A stretch of 64,000 nt of DNA, from the NCBI GenBank assembly GCA_900759665.1, contig CAAEWE010000081.1, forward strand, positions 124,001-188,000, read 5' to 3'. Below, piece by piece: positions 52,450-60,107 of the stretch. The position numbers were made by a program, and so were the translations under genes. The notes under the pieces are model-generated. The model made no database searches. It worked only from the letters and a program-made list of their open reading frames with translations, and had not been told where the DNA came from. Each line of letters begins with the position of its first letter. Within the stretch, counting starts at the first letter, position 1. This DNA is from Lachnospiraceae bacterium (lineage in GTDB: Bacteria; Bacillota; Clostridia; Lachnospirales; Lachnospiraceae).

Positions 52450-53991
52450 ATGAAAAAGGGACAGATTGTAGAAGGAATCGTAGAGCGTGTAGACTTTCCC
52501 AATAAAGGGACAGTAATCGTAGAGGAAAAAGCGGAGAACGGAGAAGCAATAAAGCACCGTGTCGAGGTAAAGGGTGTGATTCCGGGACAGAAGGTGCGTT
52601 TATCCGTTAAAAAGGCAAGAAAAGGCAAAGCAAAGGGAATGCTGCGGGAGGTTCTGGAAAAATCTTCTATAGAAACGGCAAAGCCGGAGTGTCCGCATTT
52701 TGGGACATGTGGCGGCTGCAGCTATCAGACGATTCCTTATGAGAAGCAGTTAGAGCTAAAGAAAAATCAGGTGCTGGATCTGCTGCACCCGGTATGTGAC
52801 GGGATTTCTGATTTTGTATTTGATGGGATTTTGCCAAGTCCAAAACAGTGGGAATATCGCAACAAAATGGAATTCTCCTTTGGTGATGAAGTTAAAGATG
52901 GTCCATTAACTCTGGGACTTCATAAAAAGGGAAGCTTTTATGACATTCTTCATGTGAGCGGTTGCCGGATCGTTCATCCGGATTTTACAAAAATTCTCGA
53001 TGGAGTCCGCGATTATTGTGCGGAGAACAATCTGTCATATTATCATAAAAACAGCCATGAAGGAATCCTTCGTCATCTGCTGGTGCGCCGTGCAGAGTCG
53101 ACCGGAGAGCTTCTGGCAGCACTGGTCACCTCATCCCAGTATGATGACGCTGCAATGGAACAGCATCTGCAGAATCTGGCCGATATGCTGTTAAAGCTTC
53201 CGCTACAGGGAGCTGTCACGGGCTTTCTGCATATTGTAAATGACAGTCTGGGGGACGTGGTAAAAAGCGATGAGACCCATATCATTTACGGGAAAGACTG
53301 GTTTATGGAAAATGTGCTGGGACTGCAGTTTAGGATCACACCGTTTTCCTTCTTTCAGACAAATACAAAGGGAGCAGAGGTGCTTTATCAGCGGGCGAGA
53401 GATTATGTGCTGAGCGGGGCAGCGGGCGAGTCGTCCGGTGATGTTGCACAAAGCGTAGAGACAGAGGAATCAGATGGTGCTGGTGATGGTGTACGAGGCG
53501 GAGAGCCGGCAGAGATGTCTGGTGATTCTGTACTAAAAAGTGGTCTGTCCGGAAAAACGGTCTTTGACCTTTACAGTGGCACCGGAACCATTGCCCAGAT
53601 CCTTGCCCCAGTGGCAGGTCATGTGATCGGTGTCGAGATCGTGGAAGAGGCAGTAGAAGCCGCCAAAGAAAATGCAGCACTCAATGGCCTGACCAACTGC
53701 GACTTTATTGCCGGGGATGTACTCAAGGTGATCGATGAAATCGAAGAAAAACCGGATTATATTGTATTAGATCCGCCCCGGGACGGAATCCATCCAAAGG
53801 CTTTGCAGAAGATCATAGATTATGGAGTGCCGGAGATCGTGTATATATCGTGTAAGCCGACGAGTCTGGCGAGGGATCTGGTGGCGCTGCAGGAGAGTGG
53901 GTACCGGGTGAAACGGGTGAGCTGCGTAGATATGTTTTGTTCGACGGTGCATGTTGAGACGGTCTGTTTGATGTCAAGAAAAGAGAAATAA
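52450..53991 (+). CDS. rlmD: 23S rRNA (uracil-5-)-methyltransferase, RlmD/TrmA type
   Basis: SAM-dependent RNA methyltransferase of 513 residues. An N-terminal TRAM domain (residues 1-65), the iron-sulfur cysteines 'CPHFGTCGGCSYQ' near 78-90, SAM motif I 'VFDLYSGTGTIAQIL' near 372, 'DPPRDGIHP' near 438 and catalytic Cys in 'VYISCKPTSLARD' near 462 are visible. Two oddities: a ~45-residue acidic, Gly/Ser-rich insertion (about 320-367) just before motif I, and an end at 'HVETVCLMSRKEK', while many relatives continue into an extra C-terminal domain that here appears detached at 56535. Confidence 0.93.
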   Translation: MKKGQIVEGIVERVDFPNKGTVIVEEKAENGEAIKHRVEVKGVIPGQKVRLSVKKARKGKAKGMLREVLEKSSIETAKPECPHFGTCGGCSYQTIPYEKQLELKKNQVLDLLHPVCDGISDFVFDGILPSPKQWEYRNKMEFSFGDEVKDGPLTLGLHKKGSFYDILHVSGCRIVHPDFTKILDGVRDYCAENNLSYYHKNSHEGILRHLLVRRAESTGELLAALVTSSQYDDAAMEQHLQNLADMLLKLPLQGAVTGFLHIVNDSLGDVVKSDETHIIYGKDWFMENVLGLQFRITPFSFFQTNTKGAEVLYQRARDYVLSGAAGESSGDVAQSVETEESDGAGDGVRGGEPAEMSGDSVLKSGLSGKTVFDLYSGTGTIAQILAPVAGHVIGVEIVEEAVEAAKENAALNGLTNCDFIAGDVLKVIDEIEEKPDYIVLDPPRDGIHPKALQKIIDYGVPEIVYISCKPTSLARDLVALQESGYRVKRVSCVDMFCSTVHVETVCLMSRKEK

Positions 53992-54012
53992 ATAGCGAAA
54001 AGTAGCGTATTT

Positions 54013-54060
54013 ACGGGCTTTTTTGAGATTAGGCAATAGATCATGAAAGTCCGTATTTCT
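54013..54060 (+). terminator. Possible terminator after rlmD
   Basis: Ten-pair stem with two G-U pairs (54013-54022 with 54045-54054) and a 22-base loop, followed by ATTTCTTG. Weak tail. Confidence 0.35.
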
Positions 54061-54110
54061 TGTATTGAAACATATCTACTGTAAAAACGGTCAGAGGGTT
54101 TAGGCTGTGG

Positions 54111-54247
54111 TTTAGATGTCGTGGGTTGTGGCACTAGGATAGATGTTATCTAGGATGCAAACTCAATTTGAGTGAGTGATTTAGATGTTGTCTAATCCGG
54201 CAACTCGACTGTTGGCAATATAGCAGGCAGTGGATTAGATGTTATGG
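54111..54247. repeat. Four degenerate copies of a TTAGATGTTRTCTAA-like element
   Basis: Copies near 54111-54122, 54139-54153, 54181-54195 and 54235-54247 share TAGATGT; the second and third are near-palindromes (TAGATGTTATCTA, TTAGATGTTGTCTAA). They fill the 271-bp gap between rlmD and the DUF4238 gene, at the left boundary of the AT-rich accessory island, which otherwise holds no gene. Confidence 0.45.
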
Positions 54248-54262
54248 AAGGAGGAGTTTTGT

Positions 54263-55396
54263 ATGCTAACCAAAAAGCAGCATTTTGTACCACGTGTTTA
54301 TATGAAAGCTTGGGAAACGCAAGTAGAAACACTTAAAGAGCCTGATAAAAAATTCAATGGAATTTATGTGATTAAAGATGGAAGTACTGGTGATGGAGCA
54401 AACAGAAATTCCGTACTTTGGAAACCACATCTGTATACCATCAATTTTAAGTATTCTTTTATTTGCAATTCATGTGCCAAAGTAAAATCACAGTTTGTTG
54501 ACATGATTTACGAGTTGCTAAGAAATGAATTTAAACAGCCTGTTTATGGAAAACTAGGATATAGCATTATCAAAACCAAGAGGAGCATAAAGAAGCACTT
54601 TTTTGAAATACATGATTGGGACTTTTATTATGATGATGGTAATGTTGCAAAGAAAGCTGCTATTCTAAGCCAGATAGATGCACTTAATTGTTATATTTTA
54701 GAAGAATCATTTGACGATTACTTAGAAAAAAACTGGGAAAATACTATGAGTTCATTCGTCGATGGTGTTCATAACGGTCAGCCTGTTGGACTTGGAAGAA
54801 GCGAAAGAATTATCCCGGTAGATACTGCAAGAGATATGTTGGCGTCTTTTTTCGTTATGCTTTGTAGAAATCCTGAATTTGATGCTATGGGTGTTTATAC
54901 ACAAATAAAAGAAAACTTGTTGTATCCTGTCTTTGAGTTGATGTGTAAAGACGAAGATGCTGAAACAGTAGACGTAGAGACAAACGAAGGGATAGAGTAT
55001 GCTAATGAGTTAATGACGGGAATATGGTATTCTGAACTCTATAAAATGTTCTTTAAGAATACAGGTGGGTTTTATCATAATGTTGTGCAATTCGCGTTAA
55101 GCGGTTGTCAGATGATTCTTTTTGAAGCCTACGATAACGCAGGGGCTTTTATTACATCTGATAATCCTGCTTTCGAACATAAATCATCTGTTGTTGAGAG
55201 AGATAATGGTAGTGGTCTTGTTTTTCCGATATCCCCTAAATATCTAGTTTTTGTTGCTAAAGGAGATGAAGGGATTAATGTTGTTGACCATAGATTTGCA
55301 GATACAGAAACTGTTAAAAAGTTTAACAGAATAATCAATGCACACAAGACAGAGATAATAATCTCTTCATCAAAAAACTTAAAGGATGTTACGTAG
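54263..55396 (+). CDS. DUF4238 domain protein
   Basis: A 377-residue protein opening with 'KKQHFVPRVYMKAWE', the hallmark of DUF4238, and carrying 'GAFITSDNPAFEHKS' near residue 300, also typical. A paired cysteine motif 'CNSCAK' lies near residue 73. Function unknown; members are scattered in accessory regions. AT-rich, with ATA/AGA-leaning codons unlike rlmD before it, which points to transfer. GGAGGAG lies about eight bases before the ATG at 54263; an in-frame ATG at 54239 has no SD. The next gene follows by 51 bases. Confidence 0.75.
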   Translation: MLTKKQHFVPRVYMKAWETQVETLKEPDKKFNGIYVIKDGSTGDGANRNSVLWKPHLYTINFKYSFICNSCAKVKSQFVDMIYELLRNEFKQPVYGKLGYSIIKTKRSIKKHFFEIHDWDFYYDDGNVAKKAAILSQIDALNCYILEESFDDYLEKNWENTMSSFVDGVHNGQPVGLGRSERIIPVDTARDMLASFFVMLCRNPEFDAMGVYTQIKENLLYPVFELMCKDEDAETVDVETNEGIEYANELMTGIWYSELYKMFFKNTGGFYHNVVQFALSGCQMILFEAYDNAGAFITSDNPAFEHKSSVVERDNGSGLVFPISPKYLVFVAKGDEGINVVDHRFADTETVKKFNRIINAHKTEIIISSSKNLKDVT

Positions 55397-55447
55397 TTCG
55401 CGAAAATTACAAAGCCTATTATAGAAACAATAGGAGGTTCAAGATAT

Positions 55448-56281
55448 ATGGAATACATAGGAATAGGTATTGTTATAGCTGTAGCAATAGCAGCAGGCAT
55501 TATCACCTATACAAAATTTAAGAAGCATGAAGATATTCCATCAGGGGATTTGGTATCAGTGCCATCAACAGTAACCAGCGGAAAAGATGAGCTTGTGGAG
55601 ATTCATCATGAAAATGAACTTGTTATTCAGATGGAAATGCTTCCGGCAGAGGCAATTGAGGATGATACCAAGTTGGTAGAAATCACTGATAGCAAGGTTC
55701 TGGCACACGTAAATAATCTGGTTCCGGGATTAGCTCAGGCCGGGAATGCAGTCAATAATGCTGCGCAGGCTGTTCAAGCAGCGAATGGCGAAGTGTTATA
55801 TCGTGCGGTTATTCCTGCTGGTGCCAAACTGACAAATTCTAAAACAATGGAAGGCGCTGTACGCGGTATCTATCATGGTGCTGACGGAATTAAAGGTCAT
55901 GCCAATCTTGTGGCTGTAGAAGCACAAAAAGGAACTGCGGTTGTTGCAAATACTGCAGCAGCGGCAATGGGCGTTGCGTCAATGGTTGTTGGCCAGTATT
56001 ACATGACACAGATAAATGCTGAGCTGGGTGAAATCAGTGATGGTATTTCCCAGATACAGGATTTTCAGGATAATGAGTATCGCAGTAGAGTATTTTCACT
56101 TGTGGCTCATGTAAAGAAGATTGCTGATTTCCAAACTGAAATATTAGAAAATGATGAGTTGCGTCTTTCGAAGATTGCACAGCTTGATAGTTTAGAAGAA
56201 GAATGTACACAGCTTCTTGGACAAGCCAATCTTACACTCGCAGGTTTCGCAAAGAAGACTGGTCTGGATTATGAAGCCTAG
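55448..56281 (+). CDS. Membrane-anchored protein of unknown function, possibly 3' truncated
   Basis: A 277-residue protein with an N-terminal membrane helix (residues 4-21, 'IGIGIVIAVAIAAGIITY'), an acidic middle, an Ala/Gly-rich hydrophobic segment near 155-185 ('GTAVVANTAAAAMGVASMVV') and a charged helical end ('YRSRVFSLVAHVKKIADFQT'). AGGAGG is ten bases upstream. I recognise no family. It stops abruptly after 'AKKTGLDYEA' directly where recombinase debris begins, so the 3' part may have been lost by the rearrangement. It has a higher GC than the genes on either side. Confidence 0.6.
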   Translation: MEYIGIGIVIAVAIAAGIITYTKFKKHEDIPSGDLVSVPSTVTSGKDELVEIHHENELVIQMEMLPAEAIEDDTKLVEITDSKVLAHVNNLVPGLAQAGNAVNNAAQAVQAANGEVLYRAVIPAGAKLTNSKTMEGAVRGIYHGADGIKGHANLVAVEAQKGTAVVANTAAAAMGVASMVVGQYYMTQINAELGEISDGISQIQDFQDNEYRSRVFSLVAHVKKIADFQTEILENDELRLSKIAQLDSLEEECTQLLGQANLTLAGFAKKTGLDYEA

Positions 56282-56380
56282 TCTTGTTAAGGAAGTCAGT
56301 GGTGTAGGTCTTCTGCAGAAGGGCATCACCGATGTATTTCTCATTTGTCGTTTGGCAGGAATGACCATTACATTTCCCAT
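56282..56380 (-). pseudogene. Remnant of a serine recombinase N-terminus
   Basis: On the minus strand an ATG at 56380 opens 'MGNVMVIPAKRQMRNT', which closely resembles the first residues of the large serine recombinases of lachnospiral mobile elements (usually followed by a VAAYCRVSTD motif). The match ends after about 16 residues near 56333 and the frame continues as unrelated sequence. It is a scar of a lost integrative element. Confidence 0.5.
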
Positions 56381-56534
56381 CAAATAACCTCGCTTTCTAT
56401 AAGGCTGTATAAGTACTCAGCCTGTTTTACTGGATTGTCAAAATACTCTGTGATATCGCCGAAGCGGAAGAGTATAGGAGTCTTCTTCTCAGGTGTTTCT
56501 TTGAATCTGTCGTTGCGACCAAGTTTGGCTGAGA
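56380..56534 (-). pseudogene. 3' end of an ORF upstream of the recombinase remnant
   Basis: The minus-strand frame ending at the TGA 56380-56382 (overlapping the recombinase ATG by ATGA) encodes 'KLGRNDRFKETPEKKTPIL' and 'FGDITEYFDNPVKQAEYLYS', then 'LIESEVI'. Its 5' part is lost where the plus-strand fragment at 56535 begins. The coupling suggests it was the gene preceding the recombinase in the lost element. Family not recognised. Confidence 0.4.
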
Positions 56535-56786
56535 TTGGATATGTCGGAATTAGACATAACAAGTGCAGAAAGCAAAGCAACATATAAAGAAATACAGGAA
56601 TATGTGCAAAATAAATATGACCTGCATGTAACAAATTTATATATAGCGCAAGTAAAACGTGAATTTGGAATTATAGAAAGGGAAAACTATAACACAGGTG
56701 AAGGCAAAGCAAAAGTGCCACAAGTAACAGCTGAAAAAAGAGAAGCTATTATAGATGCACTTAAATACTTCCAGATGATTGAATAA
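56535..56786 (+). pseudogene. Detached C-terminal domain of the RlmD-associated type
   Basis: Eighty-three codons without an SD or credible start (a TTG directly at the junction). The sequence 'MSELDITSAESKATYKEI', 'YDLHVTNLYIAQVKREFGII' and 'EKREAIIDALKYFQMIE' matches, from memory, a domain that follows the methyltransferase in many lachnospiral RlmD proteins and also occurs alone in other genes. Its presence 2.5 kb downstream of an rlmD that ends without this domain suggests that a segment was inserted between them. It may still be expressed as a small protein, but start signals are lacking. Confidence 0.5.
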
Positions 56787-56934
56787 AAACAAAGCGGAAG
56801 AAAGTTGGCTTTTTTTTGGAAGATGTAAATATGTGTTTTCCAAAAATCAATTTTTGATACAGTTAGGACAGTTCTCGTATCAAAAAGACAAGTGCAGGAC
56901 TTACAAAACAAAAAGTGTCTTTTATAGCATAGGT

Positions 56935-57035
56935 GGAAGAAAGTTGCTATTTTTAAAATTATAGCTGTAAGTTTTGTACACTTCAAGTGACAAAATATGA
57001 TAAATAATAAAAAAGTATCACCTATTAATAAGAAA
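56935..57035 (+). repeat. Long imperfect direct repeat, copy A
   Basis: The stretch containing AAGTTGCTATTT, GTAAGTTTTGTACA, CTTCAAGTGA, GATAAATAAT and CACCTATTAAT recurs as copy B at 57271-57383 with the same order and about 80 percent identity by eye, offset 337-347 bases. It lies in a 630-bp stretch (56787-57417) with no supportable gene. A third partial copy of the GTGTAAGTTTTRTA core lies at 57164-57179. Confidence 0.65.
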
Positions 57036-57270
57036 AAATGGAAAAAGAAATATACTATTTCCATTATTGAGCATTTTTCTTTCCACTTTTCTTAATTAAA
57101 AAATGGTGTAAAATCTAATAAATCACAAACATTTCATTAAGAAAAAGGGGTATAAAAGGCTAAAGTGTAAGTTTTATAGTTATTGTGAAGGATTTATATG
57201 TTGATGGCATTTTATACACTAAAAGTATTGATGTAAGACTTGAGAATATAAGTGTAGCTTATATTAAAGG

Positions 57271-57383
57271 TGTAGAAAAGTTGCTATTTAGATAAGATTT
57301 AAAGATTATAGGTGTAAGTTTTGTACATTTCAAGTGAAAAAAGTTGATAAATAATCAAAAAGTGTCACCTATCAATGAGAAAA
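57271..57383 (+). repeat. Long imperfect direct repeat, copy B
   Basis: Second copy of the repeat at 56935. It ends 35 bases before the truncated Rep_3 gene, where iterons of a plasmid replicon would be expected. An imperfect inverted repeat (57030-57051 with 57076-57094) lies between the copies. Confidence 0.65.
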
Positions 57384-57417
57384 GTGGAAGGTAAAGGGGT
57401 CAAAAGTGGAAAATTAA

Positions 57418-57741
57418 AATATAAATTCCATTATAATAGATCTTAAACGATATGTGTTAATTCCAGCACTTAAAGAGATAAATGAAAAATCGGATATATT
57501 GGTAGTGGAAAGATATGATGCATATACAAGTGCTATGGATAGTAGAAAAAGAGAAGATATGACACCAGATGAATATGCAAAAATTGTTATAGATAGTATG
57601 GCGCAAAAAGGAAGCAGAGGAAAAGGTGTATATAAGATTTCTTTTAGAGTATTGGAAAACCATAATACAAGTGATAAAACTCAAAAATTAGATATGAAAA
57701 GCCTTTTAGGAATTGAAAAAAGTAATAATAGTGAAGAATGA
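57418..57741 (+). pseudogene. Truncated Rep_3-type plasmid replication initiator
   Basis: The open frame after the TAA at 57415 reads 'IIIDLKRYVLIPALKEINEKSD', which is the start of the C-terminal winged helix of Rep_3 initiators, then an acidic helix and a 'GVYKISFRVLENH' end. The N-terminal winged helix, needed for dimer formation and iteron binding, is missing, and no SD precedes the first possible start codon (GTG 57454). It is a remnant of a plasmid replicon lying behind long direct repeats. Confidence 0.6.
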
Positions 57742-57907
57742 TAAATAAAAGAATTATAAAATGCATCATAACAAACCAAACAAAAAGATTTAGCATGCCA
57801 GTGCTTTTTCTGGCTCGGTAAATTTTTTGTGCGGTAGACTGGGAATTGATGCATCAGCATCAAGGCGTGTAGCGCAAATATATGAGGAAAAACAAGCCAA
57901 TATGTGG

Positions 57908-57913
57908 TATAAT
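57908..57913 (+). promoter_or_regulatory. Possible -10 element of the hsd operon
   Basis: TATAAT at 57908-57913, 84 bases before the hsdM start. No convincing -35 at the right distance. The 256-bp gap before hsdM also holds a TGATGCATCA palindrome at 57847-57856 and nothing else that I can support. Confidence 0.4.
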
Positions 57914-57997
57914 ATAAAGGTATGACAAATAGATGTACAGATTATTGGACAGGTAATTTTATATACTGAAAAGAAAGACAAAGGAGAACTTTTTACA

Positions 57998-60106
57998 ATG
58001 GCAGATATTAGTAAGATTGAAGAATTTTGGGATGATAATCCTATTGATGTATCAGCAGAAGTTAATTTTATATGGTCTATTGCAAATAAATTAAGAGGGC
58101 CATATCAAAGTGATAAATACAAAGATGTAATAATTCCTATGGTAATTATTAGACGTTTTGAATGCGCATTACAGGAAACAAAAGATGCTGTTGTTGCACA
58201 ATATAAAAAGATGCCGACATATCCTGCAAAGGCTATGTATAAGATTTCTGGCTATCAGTTTTATAATACAAGTGAATTTACATTAGCAGAACTTGTAAAT
58301 GATGCGGATCATCTTGCATCAAATTTTAAAAGCTATATTAATGGCTTTTCCGCCAACATTCAAGACATTATAAAAAATCTTGAATTTGACAAACAGATTG
58401 ATAAGATGGACAAGCATAACAGACTTTTAGCAGTAGTAAAAGCATTTAGCGAAATAGATTTAGATCCAAAAGTCATTGATAATATGAAAATGGGATATAT
58501 CTTTGAGGAACTTATTAGAAAATTTTCTGAAAATGCCGAAGCTGGTGACCATTACACAGGTAGAGATATTATAAAAGCAATGGTTTCAATTCTACTTGCA
58601 GAGGGTTGTGATGATATATTTGATGATGGAAAAATTGTAACAATATTAGATCAAGCCGCTGGAACTGGCGGTATGCTTTCAACTGCAAACAATTATATTA
58701 AACGTTTTAATCCGACAGCAGATGTAAGATTATTTTCACAAGAAGTAAATCCAGAGTCTTATGCTATGTGTCTTGCAGAAATGCTTATTCGTGGACAAAA
58801 TGCGGATAATATCAGATTACAAGACACAATGAAAGCAGATTGCTTTACAGATACAAAGATGAGATTTGTTATAGAAAATCCACCATTTGGACAACCATGG
58901 GGCGGCAAGGATGCACCAGAAGGTGACGAAGAGGCAGTAAAAGCAGAAGTATTAAAGGGAACATCTGGAAGATTCCCAGCAGGAGCCCCAAGTTCTGGAG
59001 ATATGCAGTTATTGTTTATTCAGTCTGCAATAAATAAGATGGATGATGAATGTGGTAGAGCCGCTATTATTGAAAATGGTTCACCTTTATTTAGTGGTGG
59101 TACATCGTCTGGTGAATCACAGATCAGAAGATGGTTACTTGAAAATGACTATATAGAAGCAATTATTCAGTTAAGTACAGATATGTTTTACAATACTGGA
59201 ATTGCTACATATATTTGGGTACTTTCTAAAAATAAAAGAGCAGAAAGAAAAGGTAAAATACAGCTTATTGATGCATCACACCTTTGTAATAAACTTAGAA
59301 AAAATCTTGGTAATAAAAAATGTGAAATCACACCAAAAGATAGAGTTGCTATTACAAAGTTATATGCAGACTTTAAAGAAAATGAGCACTGCCAGATTTA
59401 TGATAATACAGAATTTATCTATCGTGAATATGCGGTTATGCAACCACTTCAAAGAAGCTATGCAATAACAGAAGATAGAATAAATGCAATGCTTTCAAGT
59501 GGTGCGTTATCAACTCTCTATGATGAAGCAAAAGTTGATGAACTTGAAAACATGGATGAATTAACAGGTAAGGATAAAAATAAATTAGATAATTTTAAGA
59601 AAAATAAGCCTATATATGATGCTATTGTTGATGCGCTAAATAGTACTGTATCTGACAAGGTATATAAGAATCCAGAAACATTTACACCAGTAGTAAATAA
59701 TATTCTATCTGGAATTATTTCAGATGCAAAAGATTTAAAAAAGATTGCTGATAAAATCATAAAAGGTTTATCAGTAATGGATAAAACAGCAGATATTCAA
59801 AAAGATAAAAAAGGCAATGTAATTTATGATACAGAAACAAAAGATACAGAAATAGTACCATGGGAAACAAATATTGATGATTATATGGCAAATGAAGTAT
59901 TACCACATGTACCAGATGCAAAAGCATTTTTTGAAGAAGATTTATGTAAGAAAAATCCTGTAATAAAGACTGGTGCAGAGATACCATTTACAAGATATTT
60001 TTATAAATATCAAGCTCCAGTATCAAGTGATGAACTTGCCAAAAGATTCAATGAATTAGAGGCTTCCGTTGATTCAAAAATTAATAAATTATTCGGAGGT
60101 AATTAA
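57998..60106 (+). CDS. hsdM: Type I restriction-modification system, methyltransferase subunit
   Basis: Adenine-N6 methyltransferase of 702 residues. The N-terminal helical HsdM domain (residues ~10-150) is followed by the SAM-binding motif 'LDQAAGTGGMLSTANNYI' near 218 and the catalytic NPPF in 'ENPPFGQPWGGKDAP' near 292. The product is ~200 residues longer than many HsdM; the long C-terminal part ('ADIQKDKKGNVIYDTETKD', 'DYMANEVLPHVPDAKAFFEE') is characteristic of a larger HsdM subgroup. AAGGAG precedes the ATG. It pairs with hsdS, whose start overlaps the hsdM end region by one base gap. Confidence 0.93.
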   Translation: MADISKIEEFWDDNPIDVSAEVNFIWSIANKLRGPYQSDKYKDVIIPMVIIRRFECALQETKDAVVAQYKKMPTYPAKAMYKISGYQFYNTSEFTLAELVNDADHLASNFKSYINGFSANIQDIIKNLEFDKQIDKMDKHNRLLAVVKAFSEIDLDPKVIDNMKMGYIFEELIRKFSENAEAGDHYTGRDIIKAMVSILLAEGCDDIFDDGKIVTILDQAAGTGGMLSTANNYIKRFNPTADVRLFSQEVNPESYAMCLAEMLIRGQNADNIRLQDTMKADCFTDTKMRFVIENPPFGQPWGGKDAPEGDEEAVKAEVLKGTSGRFPAGAPSSGDMQLLFIQSAINKMDDECGRAAIIENGSPLFSGGTSSGESQIRRWLLENDYIEAIIQLSTDMFYNTGIATYIWVLSKNKRAERKGKIQLIDASHLCNKLRKNLGNKKCEITPKDRVAITKLYADFKENEHCQIYDNTEFIYREYAVMQPLQRSYAITEDRINAMLSSGALSTLYDEAKVDELENMDELTGKDKNKLDNFKKNKPIYDAIVDALNSTVSDKVYKNPETFTPVVNNILSGIISDAKDLKKIADKIIKGLSVMDKTADIQKDKKGNVIYDTETKDTEIVPWETNIDDYMANEVLPHVPDAKAFFEEDLCKKNPVIKTGAEIPFTRYFYKYQAPVSSDELAKRFNELEASVDSKINKLFGGN

Positions 60107-60107
60107 T

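Noticed and set aside
54100..54250. CRISPR-like array at the island boundary
   Set aside because: The repeated units are short, degenerate and unevenly spaced (about 29, 41 and 54 bases) and no cas gene is present.
56779..56964. 61-codon ORF within the direct-repeat region
   Set aside because: It spans a repeat and AT-rich sequence, has no SD and low-complexity composition.
57790..57981. 63-codon minus-strand ORF upstream of hsdM
   Set aside because: No SD, and it overlaps the likely hsd promoter; its end reads somewhat protein-like ('LDADASIPSLPHKKF') but I cannot tie it to a family.
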